A DNA stretch of 64,000 nt from Nemertoderma westbladi (Eukaryota > Xenacoelomorpha > Nemertodermatida > Nemertodermatidae). The notes below the pieces were generated by a model. That model did no database searches. It saw only the letters and a program-made list of their open reading frames with translations, and was not told the DNA's origin. Location: assembly GCA_032718475.1 (NCBI GenBank), contig JAUCBJ010007173.1, positions 62,001 through 126,000 of the forward strand. The letters are read 5' to 3'. Positions 41,733 to 52,261 of this stretch are shown here, piece after piece (within the stretch, counting starts at the first letter, position 1; the number at the start of each line of letters is the position of its first letter). Position numbers and translations under genes: made by a program.

Positions 41733-42276
41733 TGTGACGGGATCCGAGAGGATCCCGGTTTATCCGGTGTCGTTTACGTACGCGTCCCCGCCGGGTGAAT
41801 GGAAATAGTTGTTGTTCCAGTGTCGTTGTTAATGATATAAAATACGGTATAGATAACAGTATAGATAACAGTATAGATATAGCACTTAATGATGGTAATA
41901 TACCGGTAATATGGTGACGGCGGTGATGGTCTTAACTGTCACCGTACTGCCGTGACTGTACTGGGTAACTGAATGAATTGGCACACGACCGGTAACATAT
42001 ATTGCACGGGTTGGCCATATCACGCTACTCAGCCGATGCCTGCTCCCCATTGGCTAGTAACCTACTTCACACCCTCTGCCCTGCGGGGGTGTTTCCCCCC
42101 CCCCCCCCCGCTGCTGTTGACCCCTATTGTGTGTGTGTTCTCTGGGGCCTATTGTCCCCGTTTACTGGGGTGACACGAGGTTGATTGGTAATCAACCTCG
42201 TGCTCCCAATATTGCTTAGAGGCGCTCTTTCCCACTTTATGGGGGATTTGGTGAGGCGGAATTGAATACGCTCACA
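41733..42276. mobile_element. solo LTR related to T1 (544 bp)
   Basis: It begins TGTGACGGGATCC and ends CTCACA, with T1-like blocks (GCGTCCCCGCC; CTCCCAATATTGCTTA). The flanks are AATAA on both sides (41728-41732 and 42277-42281), a 5-bp duplication, although the AT-rich setting weakens that evidence. No internal sequence is left, so LTR-LTR recombination probably removed it. Confidence 0.75.
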
Positions 42277-42424
42277 AATAATAATTATTAATTTAAATAA
42301 TAATTAATAATTTAAATAATTTTTTTTAGGTATATTATATAAATTATATACTGTATATATATATTTTTTTTTTAATAATTTCATAATTTAAATTAATAAT
42401 AATTTTACCCAAGGGGAGGGGGTA

Positions 42425-42447
42425 CCCCCCCCCCCCCCCCCCCCCCC
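42425..42447 (+). repeat. C23 homopolymer
   Basis: This is a run of about 23 C following GGTA. It may be miscounted in the assembly. Confidence 0.8.
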
Positions 42448-42570
42448 TTAACAGTAACCGAAGTTGTTTCCCTTGCTTTTTACCAAAAACGATTTAGACT
42501 TACCATAACCCCTATAGAGTTTAGACCAGTGAAGTCAAATCACAATTTTCAAAATTTATTGTCAAAATTG

Positions 42571-42822
42571 ATGTGTACCAACATCTGTGAGTACTCACAT
42601 TATTGGTGTGTACCAACATCTGTGAGTACTCACATTATTGGTGTGTACCAACATCTGTGAGTACTCACATTATTGGTGTGTACCAACATCTGTGAGTACT
42701 CACATTATTGATGTGTACCAACATCTGTGAGTACTCACATTATTGATGTGTACCAACATCTGTGAGTACTCACATTATTGGTGTGTACCAACAACATCTG
42801 TGAGTCTGTGACTCACATTATT
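42571..42822 (+). repeat. 35-bp minisatellite, 7 copies, palindromic core
   Basis: Units start at 42571, 42606, 42641, 42676, 42711, 42746 and 42781. The first six are almost identical; the last is altered. Each contains the perfect palindrome TGTGAGTACTCACA. There are no variable spacers, so it is not a CRISPR array. Confidence 0.93.
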
Positions 42823-43102
42823 CATTTAAATATTATTTTTCAATATTTGCTAGATGTGGATGGAGCCTAAAAAATATATGAAAAGGGAATATCAAAATTA
42901 AACGGGGAACTCGGCATTCAAATTTGAATTTATACTGTCTGCGGGGCGGGTACTGATTGGATAAATTCATCGTTTATTTTTGACATTCTTGTCGGCTTGC
43001 TATATATTTTGTATTCATAAATATCTAACGTTTATTGCAAGTTGCTACAAACCTGCCAGGAAAAACAGACATTCGCTCAAGAAATACTTTGTTGTCGCAA
43101 GA

Positions 43103-43312
43103 TATTGAGCTTTTGTGTCTACACGATAGTCATTACTGGCTGTAAGATTGAGCTTATGTGCCTTACAAGATAGTCATTAGTGGCTGTAAGATTGAGTGTA
43201 TGTGCCTACACGATAGTCATCAGTGGCTGTAAGATTGGGCTTTTGTGCCTACATTAGTGGGTGTAAGATTGGACTTTTGTGCCTACACGATAGTCATTAG
43301 TGTAAGATTAGG
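43103..43312 (+). repeat. degenerate tandem repeat of about 45 bp, 4-5 copies
   Basis: The unit reads roughly GATTGAGCTTTTGTGCCTAC then ACGATAGTCATTAGTGGCTGTAA. It ends about 60 bases before the Ly6-like ATG, so it lies in the likely promoter or 5' UTR. Confidence 0.8.
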
Positions 43313-43374
43313 CGCACATGATTGTAGGACCAAGTTTATCGATCACCAATTGGGCCTGCAACAAACCTAACATC

Positions 43375-44052
43375 ATGGATATTGAATATCTTCAAATGAT
43401 ATTGGTTGCTGTTTCTATAGTAACAGAGAAAGTTATAAAGGTGTCATCTATGGATTGTTTGCACTCAAATACCATGGTTACTTTTAGATCAACTCGCCCA
43501 GATATCTTGCCCGACGCACCATGGTTTGAAGAAAATCCAGGAGTCAATACAACGGGTTGTACTTCCTGTCGAGTGTTCTTCTCTCAATTGCCAGGATTGT
43601 ACTTCGTAAACAGTGAAGAGATCAAAGGTTTGGCGTACACCAGGGAACACACCTGCGTAACGGAGGAGCTCTGTGAGGACTTCTCCAATGAAGACGAATG
43701 TAGGGTGAGATGGAATGATTTTCATCCTCGAGGTGTAGAACCTCATGAGGATGATGGCTACACAGTCCGTGCCCAGGTGACACGTCCAAGTTGTCAGACA
43801 GTCTGTTGCAACGGGCCAGACGACTGCAACAAAGTTGAAGACCGAGAGTGGGAACACGACTACCTGTTTCCCAACGGGACCGTGGATTGGGCAGATCCGA
43901 CGTTTGATCCGGTTACAACAACCGAACCGGTTACAACAGTAACGTCAACCACAGCTGAGCCATACACAACGACATCAAGTTGGGCAAATAACCTCAATGG
44001 AGCTGTGGCTTCTGTTTTGGTGGCAGTAACAATTCATCTTATCTTCTACTGA
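43375..44052 (+). CDS. Ly6/uPAR (three-finger) domain protein, GPI-anchored, intronless
   Basis: The ATG at 43375 is preferred to the upstream 43318 frame because it starts a hydrophobic leader (YLQMILVAVSIV). The mature part has ten cysteines and ends VCCNGPDDCN, the CC-x4-D-x-CN-type signature of Ly6/uPAR domains. Spacing suggests one domain: CLHS, GCTSC, TC, LC, EC, then the CC...CN end. A Thr-rich, probably O-glycosylated stalk (TTTEPVTTVTSTT) follows, and the C-terminus is hydrophobic (VASVLVAVTIHLIFY), fitting a GPI-attachment signal. An NGT site lies before the stalk. Such proteins sit on the outer cell surface and bind ligands or receptors; the specific role is unknown. It may be one exon of a longer gene or a retrocopy. 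Confidence 0.75.
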   Translation: MDIEYLQMILVAVSIVTEKVIKVSSMDCLHSNTMVTFRSTRPDILPDAPWFEENPGVNTTGCTSCRVFFSQLPGLYFVNSEEIKGLAYTREHTCVTEELCEDFSNEDECRVRWNDFHPRGVEPHEDDGYTVRAQVTRPSCQTVCCNGPDDCNKVEDREWEHDYLFPNGTVDWADPTFDPVTTTEPVTTVTSTTAEPYTTTSSWANNLNGAVASVLVAVTIHLIFY

Positions 44053-44330
44053 TTTTCAGTACATTGTGTGGTGGTGTTTTTTTTACCAGCTATACTATTA
44101 TTTTATATGTACAAACTTTCATGGTCATTATGTTATCTTCGCCTTCAAGTGGCAGATTGGAGAATTGCAGACGGATTGGCCCTCCTCTGATTAACACTAC
44201 TAATGGAACTGAAATTGTTAATAATGAAACTGAAAATTGTACACTAAGAAATCTTTTGGAGAAATCCTCAAAGTATATTATTCAAATCAAAACCTACCTT
44301 AACAAGGAAAAATGATCAATAAAATGTAAA
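44053..44330 (+). other. probable 3' UTR of Ly6-like gene
   Basis: This AT-rich stretch is 3' of the stop, with the polyadenylation signal AATAAA at 44318-44323. The 83-codon frame inside it (44064-44315) shows no motif and is not called. Confidence 0.55.
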
Positions 44331-44383
44331 TAAGTATTGGTACATCATGTTGGTATACTTTTATAATAGGCTCATTCGATTTA

Positions 44384-44438
44384 GTCGAGGTAGAATTAGT
44401 TGAGGTAGAATTAGTGGAGGTAGAATTAGTTGAGGTAG
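44384..44438 (+). repeat. 15-bp repeat, 4 copies
   Basis: GAGGTAGAATTAGTT-type units stand in tandem just downstream of the Ly6-like gene. Confidence 0.8.
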
Positions 44439-44871
44439 GCATATTCAAAACAAGAATTGAATGATTATTTCTTTAGATATTGTGTGAAAAGTTTATGCTT
44501 GCTCAACTTGACACAAGATATCAATCTATTGCACCCGCACATAAGTTTTGAGAAATATAATATCAAGAACTATTGACCTTACTATTGATTTTATGGTGTA
44601 AATACCCATCATAGCGGTCGAATGAGACCATTGTTTAGTATGTGAGCTAATTGGAAGCTAACGAATTGGAAACGAAAGTAACGAATTATTTTTAGTTAAC
44701 AAATGCCTATATGCATACGGTATCTCAAAATAATGTTGATTTGAACAGAACATTTTTGTGAAACATCTCGAGAGCTTTTCACTCTATTGTTTCTATGGTA
44801 TCAACACCTACTAAATTGATTACTGTGCATCGAATGAGCCTAGTTTCAAGCTCATACAACCATAAATAATG

Positions 44872-45756
44872 GGGCGTATACTAAATACCGTAGTGATCAC
44901 TTCGAAGTGGCACTACGCACTACGGGAAGTAAACACTTCGCAACAGCGAAGTGCCACTACGCTCGTAGTGCGTAGAGTTCTATTTCGTTCGTAAATAAAT
45001 TTAAGTGCCACTACAACTTCCGAAGTAATCACTACAGTAAAACTGCTTAATAAATCAGTACGCCTATATTGAACACATACTGATAATACTGAACAAAACA
45101 CACTGATGCTTCACTGATTATTCACACCTAATTCCAACTCATCTACAGTAATGACCATGATACACCACAGGGCCTTTATCTCCAAAACCGTAGAATTATT
45201 GGCCTACCCTGAACGTATTCCACACTATTCCATGCCAATAAAAAGTCTCTGTGTAATTTTCATTTTTTCATTAATTATCCCTCGCTGCGCTCAGAACTAA
45301 CATAAGGTGTATCCGGCACCGGAAATGAATCCAGAGTATGACTGATGACTATAATGACCAGGGGGGTGAGGGGGTTCGCAGTCCCAATTGAGTTATGATG
45401 ACCAGTGGACAGTGGGGTAGTAGAAAAAAATCGCTATTTTTGATGAGGGTAATACTTGAATGGCCCCAAAATCTCTTGAAATCTTAGTAAAAATAATACA
45501 GTATTCAAGTATCGTAGCCTCCTCTAGACAAAACTACGCAAAACTGTATGTAGTGTTCACTTCTATTTCAAGATTATTTAGAAACAAAATCGTAGTAATC
45601 ACTAAAGCACTACGAAGTATGCACCACGCACTTCGAAGTGATTGCTTTGCATTGAGCACTTCGTAGTGTAGTACCTGATTTAGCATGAGAATCGTAGTGT
45701 ATATATAGTGCAGTTTCTGTAGTGAACACTTCGAAGTGGCTATTTAGTATACGCCC
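44872..45756. mobile_element. 885-bp inverted-repeat element (MITE) rich in hairpins
   Basis: The ends GGGCGTATACTAAATA (44872-44887) and its exact complement (45741-45756) form 16-bp TIRs. Next to them and inside, CACTTCGAAGTG palindromes and CGTAGTG/CACTACG inverted pairs recur (44898-44985, 45600-45740). It has no coding capacity and no convincing target duplication. The superfamily is unknown. Confidence 0.75.
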
Positions 45757-45789
45757 TAGTATCAAACCATATATGTAAGTAAGTAAGTT

Positions 45790-46010
45790 TTCTTCGGCCG
45801 CTAGGCCAGGGATTACGCACAAAGTCCGACGACTTATTTCCAGTGCGGTCCCCCCAGAACTTTACTCCCCAGAGGAAATTCCTGTACTCATTTAGCTACC
45901 ACTTAAGGATGCAAGGCAAAGATGCGCCCTGGCTGTTCCCTTTAAAGCATTCGTGCCGAAACAAAAACTGCCCTGGCCTATGTAAGGATCGAACCCACGA
46001 CCTAAGTAGG
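45790..46010 (-). mobile_element. tRNA-derived SINE, 5'-truncated
   Basis: This is about 85% similar to 48446-48718. On the minus strand the B box GGTTCGATCC (45986-45995) is followed by the SINE body (GGCCAGGGCAGTTTT, GCGCATCTTTGCCTTGCATC). The A-box half is missing. Confidence 0.7.
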
Positions 46011-46029
46011 CCATGCCGATTTAAGTAGG

Positions 46030-47112
46030 TCATGCCTTAACTCATTTTGAAAATGTTGAGTTCCATGCCTCATTTCTGGAACCATAAATGGTATATTATA
46101 TTAATCATTTTGAATGGAAATTTGGGGTAGGTCCATACTGGAGGAAATATTTATCGCTTTAACGATAAAAACCCTTATCATGCTGTCTTCTACGCCGGCT
46201 AAAGGGTCACTTAGTCCATTAATTGGGGTCTATCATTTCCTGGATGTCGATTAGTACTCGGAATGCTTGGCCGGGTATTTGATCAAATTAAATCATAATG
46301 ACACATTTTTTATAACTCGTTAATTTAGCGCATAAGTAGTACAGAGAACTCTACCCAGCCAGTAGTGAGGCACTACTGCTGGGATAAAAAAGGGATCTTC
46401 ATTTTGTATATTTATTATAGATGCAGATTTATTTTATTGGTGATATGTAGGCCAACTTGTTTTGGTAGAAGGTTAAATATATGTGCTATATGTTAATTAT
46501 ATTATATCTAACATGTTCTATATAACGGGTTGCTTTAATAATTAATTATTATTACTACTATTTATCTTATTACCTGTTACTTCGGATTACACCAATGCAG
46601 CTGATGATTGCCAAGTATATATAAAAAATTTATAGAAAAATAATAAGACAAACAGAGGGTCGACTACCGTTTTAGTTAAGCATAAAATAGTCAAACTCAG
46701 ATAGAAATATATTAGCGATATAATATCATAAAATATACATAATTCAGCTGCAATGCATCACCTACTCTAACTATAATCGGCCTGCTGCATTGCAGCTGCA
46801 CATTGAGATGCTATAATTGCTTTACAATAACCATTTGTGACATCACCTTGTCTATAAACAACCAAACCTTTTTATATGACTAACCTTTCCTTCTTAGGAT
46901 AACAAGAGACCATCCATCCCTTGTACTTAAGACTTCTTTACTGTATTGATGAGTGTTCAAACTGTTTGTGTTTTAAGTATGTATATTGCGCATTGTAGAT
47001 AATAAATCTTACTTCAACTGTTTGAACAATTAGCAAATAAGTGATAAAATAATATCATTATTAATGTCAATCATCAATAACAATGTAAATTTTTCTATAT
47101 TTTCTTAATAGT
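46030..47112. other. AT-rich spacer
   Basis: No gene is recognised. The one structured item is a 13-bp perfect inverted repeat, CAGCTGCAATGCA (46745-46757) with TGCATTGCAGCTG (46786-46798), around a 28-base loop. Confidence 0.55.
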
Positions 47113-47298
47113 ACTGGACTATCGCCAGAGCTGATTTTATCAATGTAACTGACAGTTCTAATCTTGTCGCAATTCAAGAACATTTTGTATTAAAGGATAA
47201 TTCCCATCGTATTCAAGCACTATTTCCAGATTTTGTGTATAAATCTCAACCTGCTATATATAACAACGAGAAGGTTAGAGCCGCGGGAGGCCTATTGG
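47113..47298 (+). pseudogene. LINE apurinic-type endonuclease fragment
   Basis: An uninterrupted frame reads ADFINVTDSSNLVAIQEHFV and continues to FPDFVYKSQPA and RAAGGLLGG. This resembles the middle of LINE endonucleases (the Q-E-H motif with its catalytic Glu, and the GG-L strand). It is cut at about 47298 by the long-TIR element. The LINE resumes at 49230, but with the late RT part, so an internal deletion also occurred. Confidence 0.6.
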
Positions 47299-48023
47299 GG
47301 GGTAGTTACTGTATAAACCCGAAAATAACGAAAAATACGGAATTATTATCGAAAATATCGAAATTATAAAACTTTAAATAAAATTACGCTTTCCAGTGAG
47401 ATCGGTAATATTAGAAGGTACACTCTACATGTACATTTTTAAATTAATAAAATCCGATATTTTCGCCCCATTTTCGACCATAAAAGTAATTTAAAAACAA
47501 ATACTGTCTCTGCTGATTGGTTGTTAGAGGTAATGCAATGATGGCAAAACACCACAAGATGGCGCTTAAAATTAGGACAGTACAGTCAGAGTGTAGGAAT
47601 TACTGCATTGTGACTGCAGTACTGTAATTACCGTGCTGCGCCATTTGTCGTGCTGGAAGTCATTTTAAAGTACACCTGTAGCGCTAAGTTACCGATGTCG
47701 TAATCCAAACAACATTTTATATGGGAAATACTGTACATTGTTCAGTTGTTGCAGTGTTGGGTTACTGGGGGGTGCAGGTCGATTCGCCCTTCGACCTATT
47801 CGCACTAAGTCTATTCGCTATGTAATATAATAATGAATAGGGTCTACTGTATACTATAACTAACTATCACTAGGTATTATTTTTTATCTCATTTTAAGCT
47901 TCAACAGTAATTTATCCTATATCTGTATACTCTATATAGAGGAATACGCTAAGACTACAATATTCTTCACTTCATGCGTTGAGGGCGCTAAAATGTGTTA
48001 ATAATGTTTAGAGTTCAAAAATA

Positions 48024-48047
48024 GTAGGTGCTACGCGTAGCACCTAC
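48024..48047. repeat. 24-bp perfect palindrome
   Basis: The palindrome has arms GTAGGTGCTACG and CGTAGCACCTAC. The motif CACCTACGCGTAG recurs directly after it and at about 48068-48080. Confidence 0.85.
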
Positions 48048-48194
48048 GCGTAGTTTCAAAATTTTAAAACACCTACGCGTAGTTGTTAAAAAGGCAGTAA
48101 GTCTGGCCCTACCGGTAAATGACAGGAATGGAAGTTACAAGGCAAATTCTCCTGCTACACCGGAACCGGACCGGTTAACTAAGTACAGTATAAC

Positions 48195-48380
48195 TCCCTT
48201 TTGAAATGACTCCCCAGTCATCTCAGCCTACTGTAGGCTGAGAACACTCCTCAGTCGTCTCAGCCTAGGCTGAGAATACTCCCCATAGCTATCTCTGCCT
48301 AGGTTGAGAACACTCCCCATAGCAATCTCAGCCTAGGCTGAGAATACGAGAACACTACCCTTATGCTGAGATGACTCCCT
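48195..48380. repeat. palindromic CTCAGCCTAGGCTGAG cluster, left
   Basis: About five spaced copies, intact or mutated, each with an ACTCCCCA-type linker. A mirror cluster lies at 48818-48935. Confidence 0.85.
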
Positions 48381-48445
48381 TAATTGAGTTATTATAATTC
48401 ATATCCGTACGTGTGTTATTTTCGTATATTGCAAAAAAAAGTAAA

Positions 48446-48718
48446 GTGAATTTTCTTCCGCCACTAGGCCAGGGATTACGCACAAAGTGTGACGACTTAT
48501 TTCCAGTGCGGTCCCCTCAGAAGTTTATTCCCCAGAGGAAACTCCAGTACTCATTTAGCTACCACTTAAGGATGCAAGGCAGAGATGCGCCCTGGCTGGT
48601 CCCTTTAAAGAATTCGTGCCGAAACAAAACTGCCCTGGCCCATCATGTGAGGATCGAACCCACGACCTACGGGAGATGTGAATTCAATGGGTCGCATTGA
48701 ACTACACCAAGGTGGAAC
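48446..48718 (-). mobile_element. tRNA-derived SINE, near full length
   Basis: On the minus strand the head carries an A-box-like TGGTGTAGTTCAATG (about 48711-48697) and the B box GGTTCGATCC (48660-48651), the split RNA polymerase III promoter of tRNA-like SINEs. The body matches 45790-46010. It sits between the two palindrome clusters of the foldback element. Confidence 0.75.
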
Positions 48719-48817
48719 CTATTGAGATATCGTTTATGATTGTTTTGGTTAGAAAAGTCCGCCACTGTAACCTGCTCCTTTCCGTTAATTAAGAAATATA
48801 GGGAGAAAACTAGGGAG

Positions 48818-48935
48818 TGATCTCAGCCTAGGCTGAGAAGACTGGCAGACTGGGGAGTGTTCTTGCAGCCTAGGCTGAGAAGACTGAGGAGTCATGTTTG
48901 GTGGGGAGTTATCTCAGCCTGTTACACCGGTACCA
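48818..48935. repeat. palindromic CTCAGCCTAGGCTGAG cluster, right
   Basis: Three copies with GGGGAGT-type linkers, the mirror image of the cluster at 48195-48380. Confidence 0.8.
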
Positions 48936-49229
48936 TGCATGTAATACACCAGTAGGTCCCTACACTGATCTGCTGATTTGATTCATACAAGCCGCCATTG
49001 GTCAACATACGCACCTAACAACCAACCAGGAGACAGTATTTGGTATTAAATACTTTTAAGGTCGAAAATGGGGCGAAATTATCGGATTTTATTAATTAAA
49101 AAATGTAAAGTGTGCCTTCTAATAATACCTATCGTACTGGAAAGCGAGATTTTGCAGATTGTTTGATAATTTCGATATTTTCGTTAATAATTTCGTATTT
49201 TTCGTTATTTTCGGTTTGTAACCATCCCC

Positions 49230-49960
49230 TTCTGGGGGGTTGATTTAAGTACTATAAAAACTCTATTAACTTCAGAAAGACCAAAATTTTGACAGTTAAC
49301 TTTGAAAGTCCTCAGTAAGTCTCTGATCGGATGAGCATAAGCTCAAAGGATGGTATGCTTGAGCATGTGGACGACTTCTGTTACCTGGGATCATGGATCC
49401 GGAAGTCAGGTGAGGACCTGCGAAAACGTAGGGGAAAGGCATGGGCAGCCTTGAATAGGCTTTCCAGGATTTGGAAGTCACCGAGAATTAATCGGAAACT
49501 TAGGTCCGATTATTTAGAGCAGCAGTAGTTCCAGTACTCCTCTATGGGAGTCCATGCTGGGCTCTACTTCTGAGGACACCAAATCTCTGGATGGCACATT
49601 CACAAGAATGCTACGCCGGGTTCATTGTGTCAAGTTCAATGCACACATCTCTAACCAGACACTATATAACATTGGAGGTGTCTCATTGGTTCCCCCAAGC
49701 TTGACACTAGAACAAAATCGCCACCGCTTTGCAGGACATTGCCTTCGCCTTGAGGACCAGCCAGTGCATAATCGTGTACTTTGGCAGCCTCATGGATTGA
49801 ATAAGCATGGTGGAGAGCCCATGACTTTCTTGAGACGTATCTTAAAGGACACTGGCCTTGGAGATGCGGATGATCTAGCAAATGTCATGGGTGATAGGGA
49901 GTTGTGGCGGCGCAATTCTGTCGACAATCCGGCACAGCATTCTTAAATTCAATGCATTCT
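49230..49960 (+). pseudogene. LINE reverse transcriptase C-terminal fragment
   Basis: The reading FRKTKILTVNFESPQ, then VDDFCYLGSWIRKSGEDLRK (49331-49528), then, after a frameshift near 49540, FTRMLRRVHCVKF, RHRFAGHCLRLEDQPVHNRV and ELWRRNSVD corresponds to the thumb and C-terminal domain of the same LINE type as 61203-61946. A short TAGTAGTAG tail is at about 49998. Stops and indels show that it is dead. Confidence 0.75.
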
Positions 49961-52261
49961 TAAAAGCATGCAGTTGCAATGCAGCATGCCGATCCTAGTA
50001 GTAGTAGTATAAAAACTAATTCATTTCGTGTGCAGGCAATTAAGTTACGACTAAATGCAATTATTAGATTATATAAAATTATTTCGACCCGAAATTTAGA
50101 ACACTCTTCTACTAGATACTGGAATAAAATTGTCATTAGAAAACAGTAAATAACAAGCGATTAGGTGGACCCGGAGGACCCACCATAAGAACCCATTCCA
50201 CACCTGCGATAGCAGCGTTCTCAATTTAGTCTCGGCAACTCTTCGAGAACCAGTTTTGCCAACGGGGTTGTTTGTTTATATGAGATAACGACACAGCTGT
50301 AAATTGTTTTGCTGGAGAACACAACAATGCATATCTAATTAATTATTATCATTGATTGTTGTTAGAAATAAAATAAAATTATCATAAATAATATTGATTG
50401 TAGTCGAACGGATGAAGTGGTAGGCATTAAGAGTCCAGCAACATTTTCCCTTCTTAGAAATCGAATAATTGTCATGGAACAGACGTGTGTGTCAAGGCGC
50501 TCTACCCATGGAACAGACATATGTGCCATGGTACCGAAAGGGTTAACCAGCGGTATGGATGATAGAAATAAACTATTGAGGGTCTTTACCTGGTTTGATA
50601 TATTAATTAAAGATAACAATAGTAAACGTTTTTGACGTAAAACGTGTGAGTGAGTCTGATATGAGTAGTATAAGTAACAGGAATCATGACAAATAGAAAT
50701 ATTCTTGCATACAAAATACATGTCAAACATGGCATTGATCACAAAAAACATGTTTTTTCACATGTGAAACTTAATGTAATTGAACTAGAAAGGCAGCAAG
50801 CTGGCTGGAAGGAGCCCGGGGGAAGAATCCTAGCCAAGACTATTACAAATGAACTATGTCAGTCAGCAGTAAGTAAACTAGACAATTGTCTAAACAGTAA
50901 GGCTAGCTAACTTTGTGGCTGTGGCTTGTCCCACATAATAAAAAATGAAACTTTGCTACAACTAACAAAAATATAATATGAAGCAAATAATTTCATTATC
51001 AAGCACGTTTACAAGATATAAGATAAGATTACCAAATATTTATAAAAAATGCCCATGATGCACAACCAGATAAATAACAACGAATAGAGCCAAATAATAA
51101 ATTTAGTTTCCTTATTTTAGATCTACCCTTAGGAAGCACTGGGAGAGCAATCAGCTTATGGGGTATTACATTAGAAACCCACAGCTTATGTGTGAGTAAA
51201 CATTGCCTTTCCTTATAGCCTACTAGTAAAACTTGGCAACCAACACGTTTTACTATTGACTGTGTATAACTGACATTATTAAGCCATATTTCATTGTGAA
51301 CACCAGCTGTTATTTTACCATTGCTTTTAATTTCGCGACAAAATATTGTCAAAAAACTAAATATATCGAATACCACACATAGAATCGATCTGAAATTTTG
51401 TAACGCGATTATGAACCACCAAAGCAATGTACTTGCAAAATTTCATCAAAATCGCCAGGCAGGAAGTACCTGAACCTGGATAATTATCAGTCAGTCAGTG
51501 TTATATATCCTGAGATTATTACAGTAAGTATCCCGCTGTCGAGCGGCTCCTAATTTGTAACCAAAGCAGTACAGGTAGGTACTAAATTGTTTATAAAATA
51601 GGCGGGCAATTAATTATGCCCTGCTTGCTGAAGGTGAAAGGAAATGGGACACGCCCGTCCTTTTGGCTTAGATATGTCAGTGGTAGAAGCTATCCTAAAA
51701 AAAAACTGTCAATAAGTTCACTGACCGGTAGTCTAATTGGTTATCACTTCACACCCTTCTACTGATTGATTGGCTGTTGAGCTATAAGCGCCCTTCTCTA
51801 CACAGTTTCTACCACCCAATCTATTTTTTTTATAGAAGGTCTCTCTATCTTTTATTTTAAGATTTAATATAGAACTAGATAATTTATTTAAAATTATGTT
51901 ACATAAAACTGTTAAAAAGTAACAATAACAAATTTGGAATAATTACAGGAGGACAATAAATAATATGTTAAATTTATTGTAGAGGTTATAGTTGAATTTG
52001 GCACGCAGTAAACATCGGCCACGAGAAAGCTTCGTCTGCGCCCAATCTTTGGCCCATATGAAGTATGCCAGACTTTCTGCTGTTATATTTCACTTTGCAG
52101 TTTATCCCCACGTGAAGAATACCATTTCACTAATACTACTGGTTTCAGAAGGGCTGATTCTAACCAAAACAATAAACGAATAAGTATCTATACAGGTTAT
52201 AAGATAGAATTAAGCGCTATAAAACAAAACACTTAACCCTATTAGTACCGGGCTATAAAAT
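49961..52261. other. spacer without recognisable gene
   Basis: Several ORFs of 60-130 codons (for example 50362-50751 and 51029-51427 on the minus strand) show no known motif and probably arise by chance. A weak element-like block is present near 51420-51500 (AATTTCATCAAAATCGCC). Confidence 0.5.

Larger units (their letters stand above)
47299..49229. mobile_element. 1.9-kb foldback/long-TIR element
   Basis: The first about 230 bases (47299-47530) and the last about 220 (49010-49229) are inverted copies of each other, sharing CCGAAAATAACGAAAAATAC and ATTTTCGCCCCATTTTCGACC. A possible 9-10-bp duplication ending in GGGG is blurred. The interior has two clusters of the palindrome CTCAGCCTAGGCTGAG (48195-48380 and 48818-48935), a 24-bp palindrome at 48024-48047 and a SINE. 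There is no transposase. Long TIRs and a possible 9-bp duplication hint at a Mutator-like origin. Confidence 0.7.

Noticed and set aside
42571-42822. CRISPR-like array
   Set aside because: Units are directly tandem with no spacers, and the context is eukaryotic.
44064-44315. 83-codon ORF downstream of the Ly6-like gene
   Set aside because: No motif, low complexity, and it ends just before the AATAAA signal; better read as 3' UTR.
48651-48660. Genuine tRNA gene
   Set aside because: The B box is good, but the surrounding sequence does not fold into a full tRNA and is repeated at 45986-45995; it is a SINE promoter.
51029-51427. 132-codon minus-strand ORF
   Set aside because: Composition and content resemble random AT-rich sequence; no domain or homologous copy in the window.
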